Below are positions 1 through 8,127 of a DNA stretch of 64,000 bases, in pieces. The notes below the pieces were generated by a model. The model made no database searches. It was not told the DNA's origin and was given only the letters and a program-made list of their open reading frames with translations. This DNA is from CAZUMH01 sp964621645 (GTDB taxonomy: Bacteria > Zhuqueibacterota > QNDG01 > JAGLOF01): assembly GCA_964621645.1 (NCBI GenBank), contig CAZUMH010000004.1, forward strand, positions 1 through 64,000, in the 5' to 3' direction. Numbering within the stretch: the stretch's first letter is position 1; each line of letters opens with the position of its first letter. The translations under genes and the position numbers were made by a program.

Positions 1-281
1 AATATCCATCCCAGGTTCAGAATGGACTGTCCTTTTTGACGGGGCAAAAAGGACCCAAAACCCCTGGCGCGGCTGAATGGGGTATTACTGGTACTTTCCC
101 ATTCTTTATTTCTCTATGTCCCATCCCAACCCCTTGTCGCTGAGTTTCTCTTAACGCGGCGGCCCGAAAAAGGGCCGCCGATTGTTGACTGTTTCATACC
201 GGCCCCTGTTCGGGTGCGGGATGTTTTGCGGCGTATTAAGCAGCAGCCGCGCCTTCGGGCCGAAAATCGGCCCGAAATAGG
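1..281. repeat. Dispersed hairpin-rich repeat, long copy A
   Basis: This copy is about 280 bp and nearly identical to 3331-3610. It contains three perfect stem-loops: GTCCTTTTT/AAAAAGGAC (29-37/46-54), CGGCGGCCC/GGGCCGCCG with a GAAAAA loop (157-165/172-180), and TTCGGGCCGA/TCGGCCCGAA (254-263/267-276). Short reading frames across it look like by-products of the repeat. Its left end may lie outside the window. Its function is unknown: it could be a non-autonomous mobile element, a REP-like element or a structured RNA. Confidence 0.85.
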
Positions 282-309
282 GTAAATCTCCTCTTTAAAA
301 TTTCTGTTC

Positions 310-331
310 GCCCAGGATATCCATCCTGGGC
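310..331. repeat. Inverted repeat GCCCAGGAT/ATCCTGGGC
   Basis: This is a perfect 9-bp stem with a 4-nt loop (310-318/323-331). A second smaller palindrome, GGGGAT-atcc-ATCCCC, follows at 342-357. The shared core GATATCCATCC also stands at the left end of the repeat units at about 1, 342 and 3331, so it seems to belong to the repeat family's boundary. Confidence 0.6.
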
Positions 332-341
332 GCACCATGAA

Positions 342-423
342 GGGGATATCCATCCCCGGTTGAGCATGGGCTGTCCTTTTTGACGGGCAAAAAGGACCAA
401 AAACCCCTGGCGCGGCTGAATGG
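342..423. repeat. Dispersed repeat, short copy
   Basis: This is a truncated copy of the repeat family. It has the GATATCCATCCCC boundary, the GTCCTTTTT/AAAAAGGAC stem and the tail ACCCCTGGCGCGGCTGAATG, and then stops where the long copies continue. It lies just downstream of the permease gene's stop codon, which is on the opposite strand. Confidence 0.75.
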
Positions 424-444
424 TCTCTACAGCAAAGAAATTCT

Positions 445-487
445 CCCGATTCTGTTAATACTCTTGCCTGCGCAAGTGAGAATCGGG
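445..487 (-). terminator. Stem-loop after the permease gene
   Basis: The inverted repeat CCCGATTCT (445-453)/AGAATCGGG (479-487) encloses a second stem, CTTGC/GCAAG. It begins 2 nt after the stop codon of the minus-strand permease gene. The following U tract on the minus strand is weak, so termination is probable but not certain. Confidence 0.5.
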
Positions 488-488
488 A

Positions 489-3197
489 TCAGACGGTCTT
501 TCCTTTTAACCTATTCTTCAACAACTCATAGTAACTAAACGTTAAAAATGTGATGCATACATATACAATGAGTATCAGGAAATTTGCAAAGCTGTAAATA
601 ACCTCATTGGGTTTAACACGATAGGCGAATGTCCGTATCCATTCATCCACCCGCTGTTCAAAAAGAGGTCTGGATATGGCATACGCATAATAAATAATAA
701 GGAGTCCACTGAGCAGATGTACTATGTACGGTGACGGAAAGTCCCTGCCGCGGAAGAAGTAGATAAAGCTGCTCAGCAAATCATAGATAATGAATCCGCC
801 CAAGATCAGCATACAGATTAAGGCTGACCAGAGCAGGTTTGCCAGTTTCTCTTCCATTGCGTACCTGCTATTAAAGGCGTCCCGAAGCAGATAATATTCG
901 ACCGGAGCATCCACGCTGAATCGCTTTGCTTTCTCTTTCACGAAATTGATCACTGTAGGCACCTTCCCATGCCGTATTTTTAACATGGCATAACGTGCTT
1001 TCTCTTTATTAATAAAGAGGAGCATCGGTTCTATTTCCTGGCGCAAGGAGTTGTAATTAAAATCTCTTACAACGCCGACGATAGTACCCTGCTGTGCCGG
1101 ATTTCCCGGCCTCGCCAGCTTTTTCCCAATGACATCAGTTCCCATTCTGCGGGCAGCGGCTTCATTGATCAAAAAAACGCCGCCTCCCGCTGAGTCGAAC
1201 TCTTCAGAAAAACCTCTGCCCGCCACAATTTCCGGTTCAAATATCGAGAGAAAATCGTAATCAACACCCATTGTATTCAGATATATAGTATCCTGGTATG
1301 GGATTCCCTCTGTCCAGAAAAGCGTGCTGTATTGTTCTAAAAAAGTATTATACACGGTACAGAGAGAAAGAATATCCCGGTTTTGCAGCAAATTCTGTTT
1401 GAGGGAATCTGTATCGACCGGCCAATCCCGAATCCCGATCACCAGAACATCTCTGATATCCATCCCCAGATCTTTATGCTTCATATAGGTCAATTGTCTG
1501 GAGACCTGCAGAACGGAAGTAAGGAAGGCATAGAGCAGTGCAACTTGCAGAACAGCAAGAATCCCTTTGACCAGTAACGCCAACACTCTCCGTTCAAACA
1601 TGACAAGCAGCAGATATCCGGCGGCAAGGAGAAAAATATACATCGCCGCCCCAATCAGGCAGGACAACATCAGTGTCTGCAGAAGGGATAATTCCAGGCC
1701 ATATACAAGAACCATTTTGTTTAGAGGCAGCAGAATTCTGCTGAGGATCATGGCCGCCGGCACCGCGATCACAATCCCGAGCAGGGCTTCACTCCTCAGG
1801 ATCTTATACAAGCGGCTGCGGACACTTGCTGAAGTTCCCGCATCACCTGACTCATAATGCTGATCCTTAATACGGGTGATGACCAGACTGAGATACATTG
1901 AGCCGGACAATAAAAACAGCAGGATCGCTGCTGTCCAGGCGATTTCGATGTTTGCCGGGTTTCCGTTTGGTTCCAGTTCCCAGCCAGCATGGGAATGGAG
2001 GTGGATATCTGTCAATGGCTGGAGAAACATGGTCGTATTGGCATCTCGGAAAATCGGCATGTGCTCTTTCATACGAGCTAAGATCCGATCCGCCAAATCT
2101 TCTTTCGAAGGAATATCCCCGACCAGCACATACGTAAAGTAAGTGAAGCTGTTCCAGTTGCCTGCCTCTTTTGCTGAAAGCCGGAGACGGGCGAGAAAAT
2201 CAAAATGAAAATGGGATGGTCCGGGCATATCCTCGGTCACCGCGGTGATCACATAGGTGATACTGTCATTCAATACGATTGTTTTTCCAATGGGATCATC
2301 TGCACCAAAATAATCTTTCGCCGTTGACTTGGTAATCACCACAGAATTTGAATCAGCCAGCGCCGTATTTTTATCCCCCTTGATAAAACGGATAGTGAAG
2401 ATATCAAAGAAGTCAGGATCACTGTAATAAAACCTGTTTTCCCTAAATTGGGTACCGTTGTCCGGAGCTGTTACCGGGCCCCGCGTTCTCTGCAGCCGTA
2501 TCGCCTTTTTCACTTCCGGAAACTCTGCGCGCAGCATCGGGGCCAGGGGAGTGGGGGTTACTACAGATGTCATGGGCCGGTCAAACCGCATGTTTACCCC
2601 AATCCTGTAAATGTTATCACGATGTTCATGATACCGGTCAAAGGAACTCTCCATAAGGGCATAGCGGATGACGATAGTGCAGAGGCTGATGGCCGCCACC
2701 AGAAGAATGGTTGTTGCTATTTTGAAGCAATTATTTTTTCTGCCTTGAGAGAGGGGCGTTGGCATAAACCAGCAGAGGAAACTTTTCTTTACGATTTCAG
2801 GATCGAGACGCGACTGGACCGCCCCAAAGCGGTTTTCCCCCTCAGTTCCCTTTAAAAGGCAGATATCGATACCATACCATATCGGTCCTACGATGGGGAT
2901 GAAAAGTATCAGCATAAACCAGCCGGAATGATTGCGGTCATGGCATCGTTTAATATGAAAAAAGAGCAACAGGAGCTCAATACCCAGTAAGACGACAGCG
3001 CAGATCACTGCCCAGATTATACTGGTGTACGTGCCGAGACGGGTGAAGAGCAGTCCATTGAGTAGCTCATACAGCAATACGAGCAGGAATGTCATGCCGT
3101 TCAGGATTGCTATTCCATAGAGCCAAAAGGTCTCGAGGGATATGCGTCCCTTGAACGATAGGTACAGTTCCTTCACACTGACGTTTTGCTTCTCCAT
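489..3197 (-). CDS. DUF805 domain fused to a MacB/FtsX-type ABC permease
   Basis: The protein has 902 aa. Residues 8-126 match DUF805: an FKGRIS motif near 15, four hydrophobic helices, a KRCHDRNHSGW motif near 83-93 and an ENRFG end. From about residue 155 it reads as a MacB/FtsX-type permease of the long FCB kind, with a first TM (160-180), a large extracytoplasmic PCD domain with the usual 'IGKTIVLND' pattern, a central TM bundle, a second extracytoplasmic domain and C-terminal helices. The C-terminal bundle is divergent. The SD AGGAGG lies 8 nt before the ATG. No ABC ATPase gene is nearby, so partner and substrate are unknown. Base composition is AT-richer than the genes from 5438 on, and repeat copies flank the gene on both sides, which suggests acquisition or mobility. 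Confidence 0.8.
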   Translation of the reverse strand: MEKQNVSVKELYLSFKGRISLETFWLYGIAILNGMTFLLVLLYELLNGLLFTRLGTYTSIIWAVICAVVLLGIELLLLFFHIKRCHDRNHSGWFMLILFIPIVGPIWYGIDICLLKGTEGENRFGAVQSRLDPEIVKKSFLCWFMPTPLSQGRKNNCFKIATTILLVAAISLCTIVIRYALMESSFDRYHEHRDNIYRIGVNMRFDRPMTSVVTPTPLAPMLRAEFPEVKKAIRLQRTRGPVTAPDNGTQFRENRFYYSDPDFFDIFTIRFIKGDKNTALADSNSVVITKSTAKDYFGADDPIGKTIVLNDSITYVITAVTEDMPGPSHFHFDFLARLRLSAKEAGNWNSFTYFTYVLVGDIPSKEDLADRILARMKEHMPIFRDANTTMFLQPLTDIHLHSHAGWELEPNGNPANIEIAWTAAILLFLLSGSMYLSLVITRIKDQHYESGDAGTSASVRSRLYKILRSEALLGIVIAVPAAMILSRILLPLNKMVLVYGLELSLLQTLMLSCLIGAAMYIFLLAAGYLLLVMFERRVLALLVKGILAVLQVALLYAFLTSVLQVSRQLTYMKHKDLGMDIRDVLVIGIRDWPVDTDSLKQNLLQNRDILSLCTVYNTFLEQYSTLFWTEGIPYQDTIYLNTMGVDYDFLSIFEPEIVAGRGFSEEFDSAGGGVFLINEAAARRMGTDVIGKKLARPGNPAQQGTIVGVVRDFNYNSLRQEIEPMLLFINKEKARYAMLKIRHGKVPTVINFVKEKAKRFSVDAPVEYYLLRDAFNSRYAMEEKLANLLWSALICMLILGGFIIYDLLSSFIYFFRGRDFPSPYIVHLLSGLLIIYYAYAISRPLFEQRVDEWIRTFAYRVKPNEVIYSFANFLILIVYVCITFLTFSYYELLKNRLKGKTV

Positions 3198-3232
3198 GGT
3201 TCCCTCCTTACATCATCAATACATTGACCTCT

Positions 3233-3320
3233 GAGAATAGGTTGTCCTTTTTGACGGGGCAAAAAGGACTAAAAATCCCTGGCGCGGCTGAATGAATTAG
3301 TACAGGTGCGTTCCCATTCC
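3233..3320. repeat. Dispersed repeat, truncated copy
   Basis: About 88 bp of the repeat family, from GAATAGGTTGTCC through the GTCCTTTTT/AAAAAGGAC stem and the GCGCGGCTGAATG tail to GTGCGTTCCCATTC. There it stops abruptly, and the next full copy starts 10 bp later. It sits between the permease start codon and long copy B. Confidence 0.75.
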
Positions 3321-3330
3321 GATCGCCCGG

Positions 3331-3610
3331 GATATCCATCCCCGGTTGCGAATAGGCTGTCCTTTTTGACGGGGCAAAAAGGACCAAAAACCCCTGGAGC
3401 GGCTGAATGGGTTATTACAGGTGCGTTCCCATTCTTTATTTCTCTATGTCCCAGCCCAACCCCTCGTTGCTGCGTTTCTCTTAACGCGGCGGCCCGAAAA
3501 AGGGCCGCCGAATACTATCATTTTCATACCGGCCCCTGTTCGGGTGCGGGATGTTTTGCGGCGTATTAAGCAGCAGCCGCGCCTTCGGGCCGGAAGCCGG
3601 CCCGAAATAA
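3331..3610. repeat. Dispersed hairpin-rich repeat, long copy B
   Basis: This is a direct repeat of 1-281 in the same orientation. All three hairpins are kept: 3359-3384, CGGCGGCCC/GGGCCGCCG at 3487-3495/3502-3510, and TTCGGGCCGG/CCGGCCCGAA at 3584-3593/3597-3606. In the third hairpin an A:T pair of copy A is a G:C pair here, a compensatory change. Together with copy A it brackets the 902-aa permease gene. Confidence 0.85.
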
Positions 3611-3625
3611 ATTAAGAATCACACG

Positions 3626-4234
3626 TTATTTAGGAATATATTTGAAAAATATATCCAGTTCAATGAGCCATTCGCTCTTGTTTACTTTCCTCCCTTGATA
3701 CAACACGAACGATATGGATTCATTTACCGGGATTCTTTTTACAATGCCGATATAGGGGGAGAATTTTTCTCTGTCAATATTGATACTGTACATTCTTAGC
3801 CCGGCATTGATATAGGGGCCGTACAGGATCTCGAATTTGTTGTAAAACCGGTCGGAGATCCCGTCCACGCCCCAGGCGAAGTCGTTGATGGAGGTGATTT
3901 CGAGTTTGGGGTTGTCGAAGCTGGGAAATGCGGCGAAGAAGTTCAGTTTGGTGTGCCAGAATTTTTGTTCTATTGGTACCGAGGTGGTAAAATTTACTCC
4001 CAGCGGCATTTCAATCAGGATGGATTTATTCGACCAGTAGGGGCCCACGGAATACCCTAATTCACTGAAATTGGGACTGCCGTAGATCTGGCACATGAGT
4101 AGTTTGGGTTCGTAATGGTAGAGATTATACAGGACATAACTTTGAATATTAATCTCGATGATGTTCAATCGTTGGGCGAATGATGACGCTAAGGGAAGGA
4201 TTGTCAGTAGAACGGCAAGGAGAAATGAACGCAT
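3626..4234 (-). CDS. Secreted protein of unknown function, possibly outer-membrane beta-rich
   Basis: The protein has 202 aa, with a clear signal peptide (about residues 1-20, ending SSFAQ). The rest is rich in alternating hydrophobic and aromatic stretches separated by polar turns, as in small outer-membrane barrels, but I do not recognise a family. The SD AAAGGAGC lies 8-9 nt before the ATG. A promoter-like TTGACA-N17-TAACCT stands on the same strand at 4319-4347. The gene ends only 16 bp from repeat copy B. It is AT-rich like the neighbouring permease gene. The barrel assignment is inference from the sequence pattern only. Confidence 0.65.
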   Translation of the reverse strand: MRSFLLAVLLTILPLASSFAQRLNIIEINIQSYVLYNLYHYEPKLLMCQIYGSPNFSELGYSVGPYWSNKSILIEMPLGVNFTTSVPIEQKFWHTKLNFFAAFPSFDNPKLEITSINDFAWGVDGISDRFYNKFEILYGPYINAGLRMYSINIDREKFSPYIGIVKRIPVNESISFVLYQGRKVNKSEWLIELDIFFKYIPK

Positions 4235-4318
4235 GAGGATCGGCTCCTTTGTCCTGTGGTGGATAGAGAGAAAAATCAGCGTATCTGTAAAATAATGATT
4301 CTTGGGTGGTATGGTGAA

Positions 4319-4347
4319 AGGTTAAAACAATTATGAAGGAATGTCAA
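4319..4347 (-). promoter_or_regulatory. Promoter of the secreted-protein gene
   Basis: On the minus strand this reads TTGACA, 17 bp, TAACCT, ending about 85 nt before the ATG at 4234. It lies in a block of about 60 bp (4295-4355) that is repeated in diverged form at 5130-5190. Confidence 0.6.
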
Positions 4348-4410
4348 GGGGAAAATGGGAGCAGAATAGCAATAGCAACAACCTGGTTTGATTGGGGCGA
4401 TTTAATTATA

Positions 4411-4458
4411 CACGACACCGAGAGCTTGTCCCGGCATTCTTTTAAGCCGGGTGTCGTG
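4411..4458. repeat. Nested inverted repeat beside the transposase remnant
   Basis: An outer stem CACGACAC/GTGTCGTG (4411-4418/4451-4458) encloses an inner stem CCGGC/GCCGG (4431-4435/4446-4450). It lies just beyond the broken end of the IS30-type gene. It could be a terminator or a scar of an inserted element; there is no clear U tract. Confidence 0.45.
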
Positions 4459-4480
4459 CCAGACGAGAATATTTTATATA

Positions 4481-4798
4481 TCACACTGGACAGGACACCC
4501 GACGTTTAAGATGCCCAGAGATTTGTTCAGGACTGTAATCCAGACAAAGTAATGTCTCGATTAACTGCCAGGTTTGATCTGAGATTTTTTTCGGTTTGGC
4601 TTTCTTTTTCCTTTCTTTGAGCATTTTTTGAGCTGCTTCTGGATGATATGTTCCGTCGGAGTTGTTTCTTTTGATCTCACGATAGATTGTTGACCGATGG
4701 ACACATAGATACACTGTTATTTGAGAAACTGAAATACCTGCTTGAAGATACGCTGAAATTTTGTATCTTTGAGCGAGGGTTAATTGTGTGTGAGCCAT
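4481..4798 (-). pseudogene. IS30-family transposase, N-terminal remnant
   Basis: The 105 aa correspond to the N-terminal DNA-binding part of IS30-type transposases: LTLAQRYKISAYLQAG, a helix-turn-helix with 'HRSTIYREIKRN', then the 'DYSPEQISGHLKR' region. After HLKRR the frame runs into unrelated sequence and stops, so the DDE catalytic domain (normally another 200 or more residues) is missing. No inactivated downstream part is visible before the neighbouring gene. I infer a deletion scar of an insertion sequence. The intact ATG and start region could still make a DNA-binding fragment, but nothing shows that it does. Confidence 0.85.
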
Positions 4799-4810
4799 TT
4801 TGTGCTCCAG

Positions 4811-4844
4811 TTAGTGATTACCTTTGTCGAGGATTAATCACTAA
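4811..4844. repeat. Inverted repeat upstream of the transposase remnant
   Basis: A perfect 10-bp stem TTAGTGATTA/TAATCACTAA (4811-4820/4835-4844) lies in the leader just upstream of the transposase start. It could be an operator for the transposase, a transcription-blocking hairpin as found near IS ends, or part of the IS terminal repeat. Confidence 0.45.
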
Positions 4845-4859
4845 GATAACACAATTAAC

Positions 4860-5374
4860 CCTCTTTCACTAACTGTCGCATTTGATAGTTGAACTCACAA
4901 CATATAATAGTAAAGTATGTGTACCAAAACTGAAATAACACGCTCAGTTCAGATTGATATATAGAGATACTGTTAGGCTGATCCGCTTGACAGATCTCCA
5001 GCGAAGAAATAATATAAAAATCAGATTTCGGCACTACAACAATCCTGTCGTGAGATGAATAGGAAAATAGCCTCTCCCCTTGAGAGCACTCTCCCGAATC
5101 CTTCACACCTGAACTGTGCCTTATAAACGATGATTCTTGGCAGGAATGGAGAAATAGTAAAAAAATTATGTAAGAAAGTCAAGGGGAAATGTGAACAAAA
5201 GGACAAAAGCGGCCGTAAAAAGGTAAATTTTACGGTTTTTTTAATACTAGAGAGTGCAATAAAGGTCCAAATAGGGGAGAGGGGCGTCTATTAAGAAGGG
5301 AAGCGGGGAGATCGGTTCGTATAAAGACCAGGCGAACGGTAAAAAAAGAGGAGAAAAAAGTCCCGACATTTCCC
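4860..5374. other. Gene-poor interval with an orphan promoter block
   Basis: No credible gene is seen here: the short frames on the minus strand have no recognisable domain and no good ribosome binding site. It holds the orphan minus-strand promoter copy at 5154-5182 and AT-rich sequence leading to the promoter of the next operon. Confidence 0.5.
5154..5182 (-). promoter_or_regulatory. Orphan promoter, diverged copy of the one at 4319-4347
   Basis: TTGACT, 17 bp, TACTAT on the minus strand, inside a block (5130-5190) that matches 4295-4355 over about 60 bp. No intact gene follows on that strand; the first thing reached is the transposase remnant. It looks like the surviving promoter of a lost paralogue. 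Confidence 0.5.
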
Positions 5375-5403
5375 TTGTCCTTTTAAAATTAATTCTGTAC
5401 TTT
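5375..5403 (+). promoter_or_regulatory. Promoter-like site before the secreted helical protein
   Basis: TTGTCC, 17 bp, TACTTT, about 35 nt before the ATG at 5438. The boxes are imperfect, but the spacing equals the other promoter candidates in the window. Confidence 0.4.
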
Positions 5404-5437
5404 TCTTGATTAATGGCAGTGTAATGAACGAGGAAGC

Positions 5438-5941
5438 ATGAGGTTATTAAGGACATACCTATTTATAATAATACTGGGAATGCTGCTGGCGCCGGCGGTG
5501 AGCCGGGCCGGGGGAGAGCCCGCCTGGGACGAGCTCTATCCGCTTCTGGAGAAATACGAAGCAGGCATGCAGCAGGCCGCCCAGGACTGGCTCGCCCAAA
5601 AGTACCTGGCCGCCATCGACGGCTTCAACCTCAGCCGCAAGCTGCTGGACGACAACCTGCCGCCGCCCTCGGAGCGCTTCGCCTGGGAGTGCTTTTCCAC
5701 CCTGAAGAGCTACAGCCTGATGCTCATGCGGCTGGTGCAGGCCGACTACTTCAGGGCCAAGGGAGAGGAAGCCCGGCGGACCCAGACCCTGCGGCAGGCG
5801 CGGCAGTGGGCCGGGAACCTGCAACAGGACGCCGAGACCTGGAAAAAGGCCGTCTGCCGTGATCCCCGGGAATCCCGGCTGCGCCAGAAATGGCTGACCA
5901 GAGCCGAGCGGGCCGCGGCCCAGGCGGAAAAGACGAAATAG
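5438..5941 (+). CDS. Secreted helical protein of unknown function
   Basis: The protein has 167 aa, with a signal peptide (residues 1-25, ending VSRAGG). The remainder is almost entirely charged amphipathic helix rich in Ala, Arg, Gln and Trp, in a pattern that resembles a helical-hairpin or TPR-like fold (WLAQKYLAAIDGFNLSRKLL). No family is recognised. The start follows GAGGAAGC. It is 42 bp upstream of the subtilisin-like protease and on the same strand, so the two are probably cotranscribed; a role with the protease is only a guess. GC content jumps sharply here compared with the AT-rich region to the left. Confidence 0.7.
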   Translation: MRLLRTYLFIIILGMLLAPAVSRAGGEPAWDELYPLLEKYEAGMQQAAQDWLAQKYLAAIDGFNLSRKLLDDNLPPPSERFAWECFSTLKSYSLMLMRLVQADYFRAKGEEARRTQTLRQARQWAGNLQQDAETWKKAVCRDPRESRLRQKWLTRAERAAAQAEKTK

Positions 5942-5983
5942 CAGCGATCCGGGATTACTGTCCCGGGAAAAGGAGAACAATAG

Positions 5984-8023
5984 ATGAGACATCCCATACA
6001 TCCCGCGAGAATCCTCACCGCGGCGCTGCTGGCGGCCGCGTACATCCTGCCGCTGGCAGGCAGCGCCCAGACAGGGGAGACATCAAGCCGGCGCTACTGG
6101 ATTTTCCTCACCGATAAGCCCGGGAACGGGCTGGGTAAAGCCGTCCAGTCCACGGCAAAAGAACTGGACATATCCCTGCGGGCCCTGGAGCGGCGGCAGA
6201 AGCGCGGTTCCGGAAAGGAACTGATCGACTGGTACGACCTGCCCGTGTCGCCATCCTACCGATATAGACTGGAAGCCCTGGGAGCTGCCATCCACCTGGA
6301 ATCCCGCTGGCTCAACGGCGTCAGCGCCCAAATCCCCTCCGGCTCCCTGGAAGAGATCAGGAAACTACCCTTCGTGAAAGCAATCCGCCCGGTAGGCTCG
6401 GCGCCCCTGCCGCTGCCGCGGGAGGAAGCGGCAGTACCCCGTCCCCCGGCAAAAATCACGACCTTCGACTACGGCCCCAGCTACACACAGGACCGCCAGA
6501 TCAACATCCCCGCGGTGCACGACCTGGGCCTGAACGGAGAAGGCGTGCTCATCGGCATGCTTGATACCGGCTTCGACCACCAGGGCCGCACCGTTTTCTC
6601 CCAGATGGACATCAAGGCCGAGTACGATTTCTACGGCCAGGACAGCGTCACCGCCAATCAGGAAGGGGACGCCGCCAATCAGCACAACCACGGCACCATG
6701 ACCCTCTCGGTCATCGGCGGCTTTCAGGAGGGGCAGCTCATCGGGCCCGCCTACGGCGCCGGCTTCCTGCTGGGCAAGACCGAATGGGAGCCCAGCGAGA
6801 TGAAAATAGAAGAGGATAACTGGGTGGCCGGCATCGAGTGGATGGAGCGGGAGGGGGCCGACGTGGTCTCCAGTTCCCTGGGCTACACCACCTTCGACAG
6901 CGGACCCGACTACAGCACCTCTGACCTGGACGGCAATACCTGCGTCACCACCAGAGCGGCGGACCGGGCCGCGTCCAAGGGAGTGGTGGTGGTCAATTCG
7001 GCCGGCAACGAGCGGCTGAATTCCTGGGGCACCCTGGTCTCACCCGCCGATGGCGACAGCGTCATTGCCGCTGGGGCGGTGGATTTCGAAGGTGACATCA
7101 TGCCCTTCAGTTCACCCGGACCCACCGCCGACGGCCGCATCAAGCCCGACGTGGTGGCCATGGGCGGATCGGTCTACACCGCTTATCCCTCCCTGAAAGG
7201 CAACAGTTTCGCCTACGTCAACGGAACCTCATTTTCCTGCCCCCTTACCGCCGGAGTCTGCGCCCTGGTGCTGCAGGCCCATCCGGAGCTGAATCCCATG
7301 GAAGTGGGGGAGGCTCTGCGCCGCACCGCTGACCGCAGCACCAATCCCAATAACAACTACGGCTGGGGCCTCATCGACGCGGAGAAGGCCGTGTTCTACT
7401 ACGGTCCCGTCTGCCGCAATTTCAGCAGCTACTGGTCCGAGTCGGAGCAGGCCAATCTGCTGGAGGTGGAGATCCTCTCACTGAACGACCTGGACCCGGA
7501 TTCGGTCTACTTCTCCTACGCCCTGACGGACAGCACCTTCGGCAGGATCAGCGGCATTGCCGCCGGCAATGACACCTTCCGCTTCCGGCTGCCGTCCACC
7601 CTGCAACTGAACAATCTGGCCTTTTATATCGAAACCCGGGAAGCGGGCGGGGAAACGCACACCAATCCCTTCGGAGCGCCGGAGCGGCTCTACTCCTTCG
7701 ACGCCTCGGGAGGGAGCGTGATCATCAATCCCGGCGATCAGCCCGGTGAATTCACCCTCTACCAGAACTATCCCAATCCCTTCAACAGCAGCACCACCAT
7801 CAGCTTCGACCTGCCCGGCACGCTGCCGGTGAAACTGACCATCTACTCCGTCCGGGGACGCAGGATCGCCACTCTGATCGACCGGGAGCTGGGGGCGGGA
7901 AAAAACACCATCCGGTGGAACGGCACCGACGACAGCGGCGCCGAGGTCGGTCCCGGGGTCTATTTCTACCTGGTGAAGGCCGGATCCGTCCGCAGGCACG
8001 GCACGATGATCTACCTGAAGTAG
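5984..8023 (+). CDS. Subtilisin-like (S8) secreted protease with FlgD-like/T9SS-type C-terminal domain
   Basis: The protein has 679 aa. A signal peptide (1-28, ending GSAQ) is followed by a propeptide-like region, then an S8 domain from about 170 to 470 with the catalytic triad visible: Asp194 in MLDTGFDH, His236 in NHGTM, Ser416 in NGTSFSCP, and the oxyanion Asn in NSAGNE. A beta-rich linker follows, then the C-terminal domain from about residue 590, starting YQNYPNPFNSSTT and ending in a strand-rich stretch. This is the FlgD-like/type IX-style sorting module of FCB bacteria. I infer export across the outer membrane. Ser416 sits in GTSFS rather than the usual GTSMA, a mild variation. Confidence 0.92.
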   Translation: MRHPIHPARILTAALLAAAYILPLAGSAQTGETSSRRYWIFLTDKPGNGLGKAVQSTAKELDISLRALERRQKRGSGKELIDWYDLPVSPSYRYRLEALGAAIHLESRWLNGVSAQIPSGSLEEIRKLPFVKAIRPVGSAPLPLPREEAAVPRPPAKITTFDYGPSYTQDRQINIPAVHDLGLNGEGVLIGMLDTGFDHQGRTVFSQMDIKAEYDFYGQDSVTANQEGDAANQHNHGTMTLSVIGGFQEGQLIGPAYGAGFLLGKTEWEPSEMKIEEDNWVAGIEWMEREGADVVSSSLGYTTFDSGPDYSTSDLDGNTCVTTRAADRAASKGVVVVNSAGNERLNSWGTLVSPADGDSVIAAGAVDFEGDIMPFSSPGPTADGRIKPDVVAMGGSVYTAYPSLKGNSFAYVNGTSFSCPLTAGVCALVLQAHPELNPMEVGEALRRTADRSTNPNNNYGWGLIDAEKAVFYYGPVCRNFSSYWSESEQANLLEVEILSLNDLDPDSVYFSYALTDSTFGRISGIAAGNDTFRFRLPSTLQLNNLAFYIETREAGGETHTNPFGAPERLYSFDASGGSVIINPGDQPGEFTLYQNYPNPFNSSTTISFDLPGTLPVKLTIYSVRGRRIATLIDRELGAGKNTIRWNGTDDSGAEVGPGVYFYLVKAGSVRRHGTMIYLK

Positions 8024-8039
8024 GGGCGGGGTTTTTCAG

Positions 8040-8068
8040 TTGATTTTTGCTGGACAAACGAGTATATT
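8040..8068 (+). promoter_or_regulatory. Promoter of the divIVA-nif3 operon
   Basis: TTGATT, 17 bp, TATATT, right after the stop of the protease gene and about 60 nt before the divIVA start. It is one of the best matches to a sigma-70-type promoter in the window. Confidence 0.6.
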
Positions 8069-8127
8069 GAATGAATTCAGGAAGCAAGTATTAACAATAT
8101 TTAATGGAAGATGGGGGTGACCATCCA

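Noticed and set aside
1..3610. CRISPR array
   Set aside because: The repeat copies are long, few, unevenly spaced and lack short unique spacers of regular length; no cas genes are present.
3306..3615. Short + strand frames in repeat copy B with a Cys/Pro-rich translation
   Set aside because: They follow the repeat DNA, are interrupted differently in copy A, and have no SD; the structure is in the DNA, not in a protein.
5247..5456. Minus-strand frames in the 4860-5437 interval as small genes
   Set aside because: They have no SD, no domain and a low-complexity hydrophobic translation, and one overlaps the start of the secreted helical protein.
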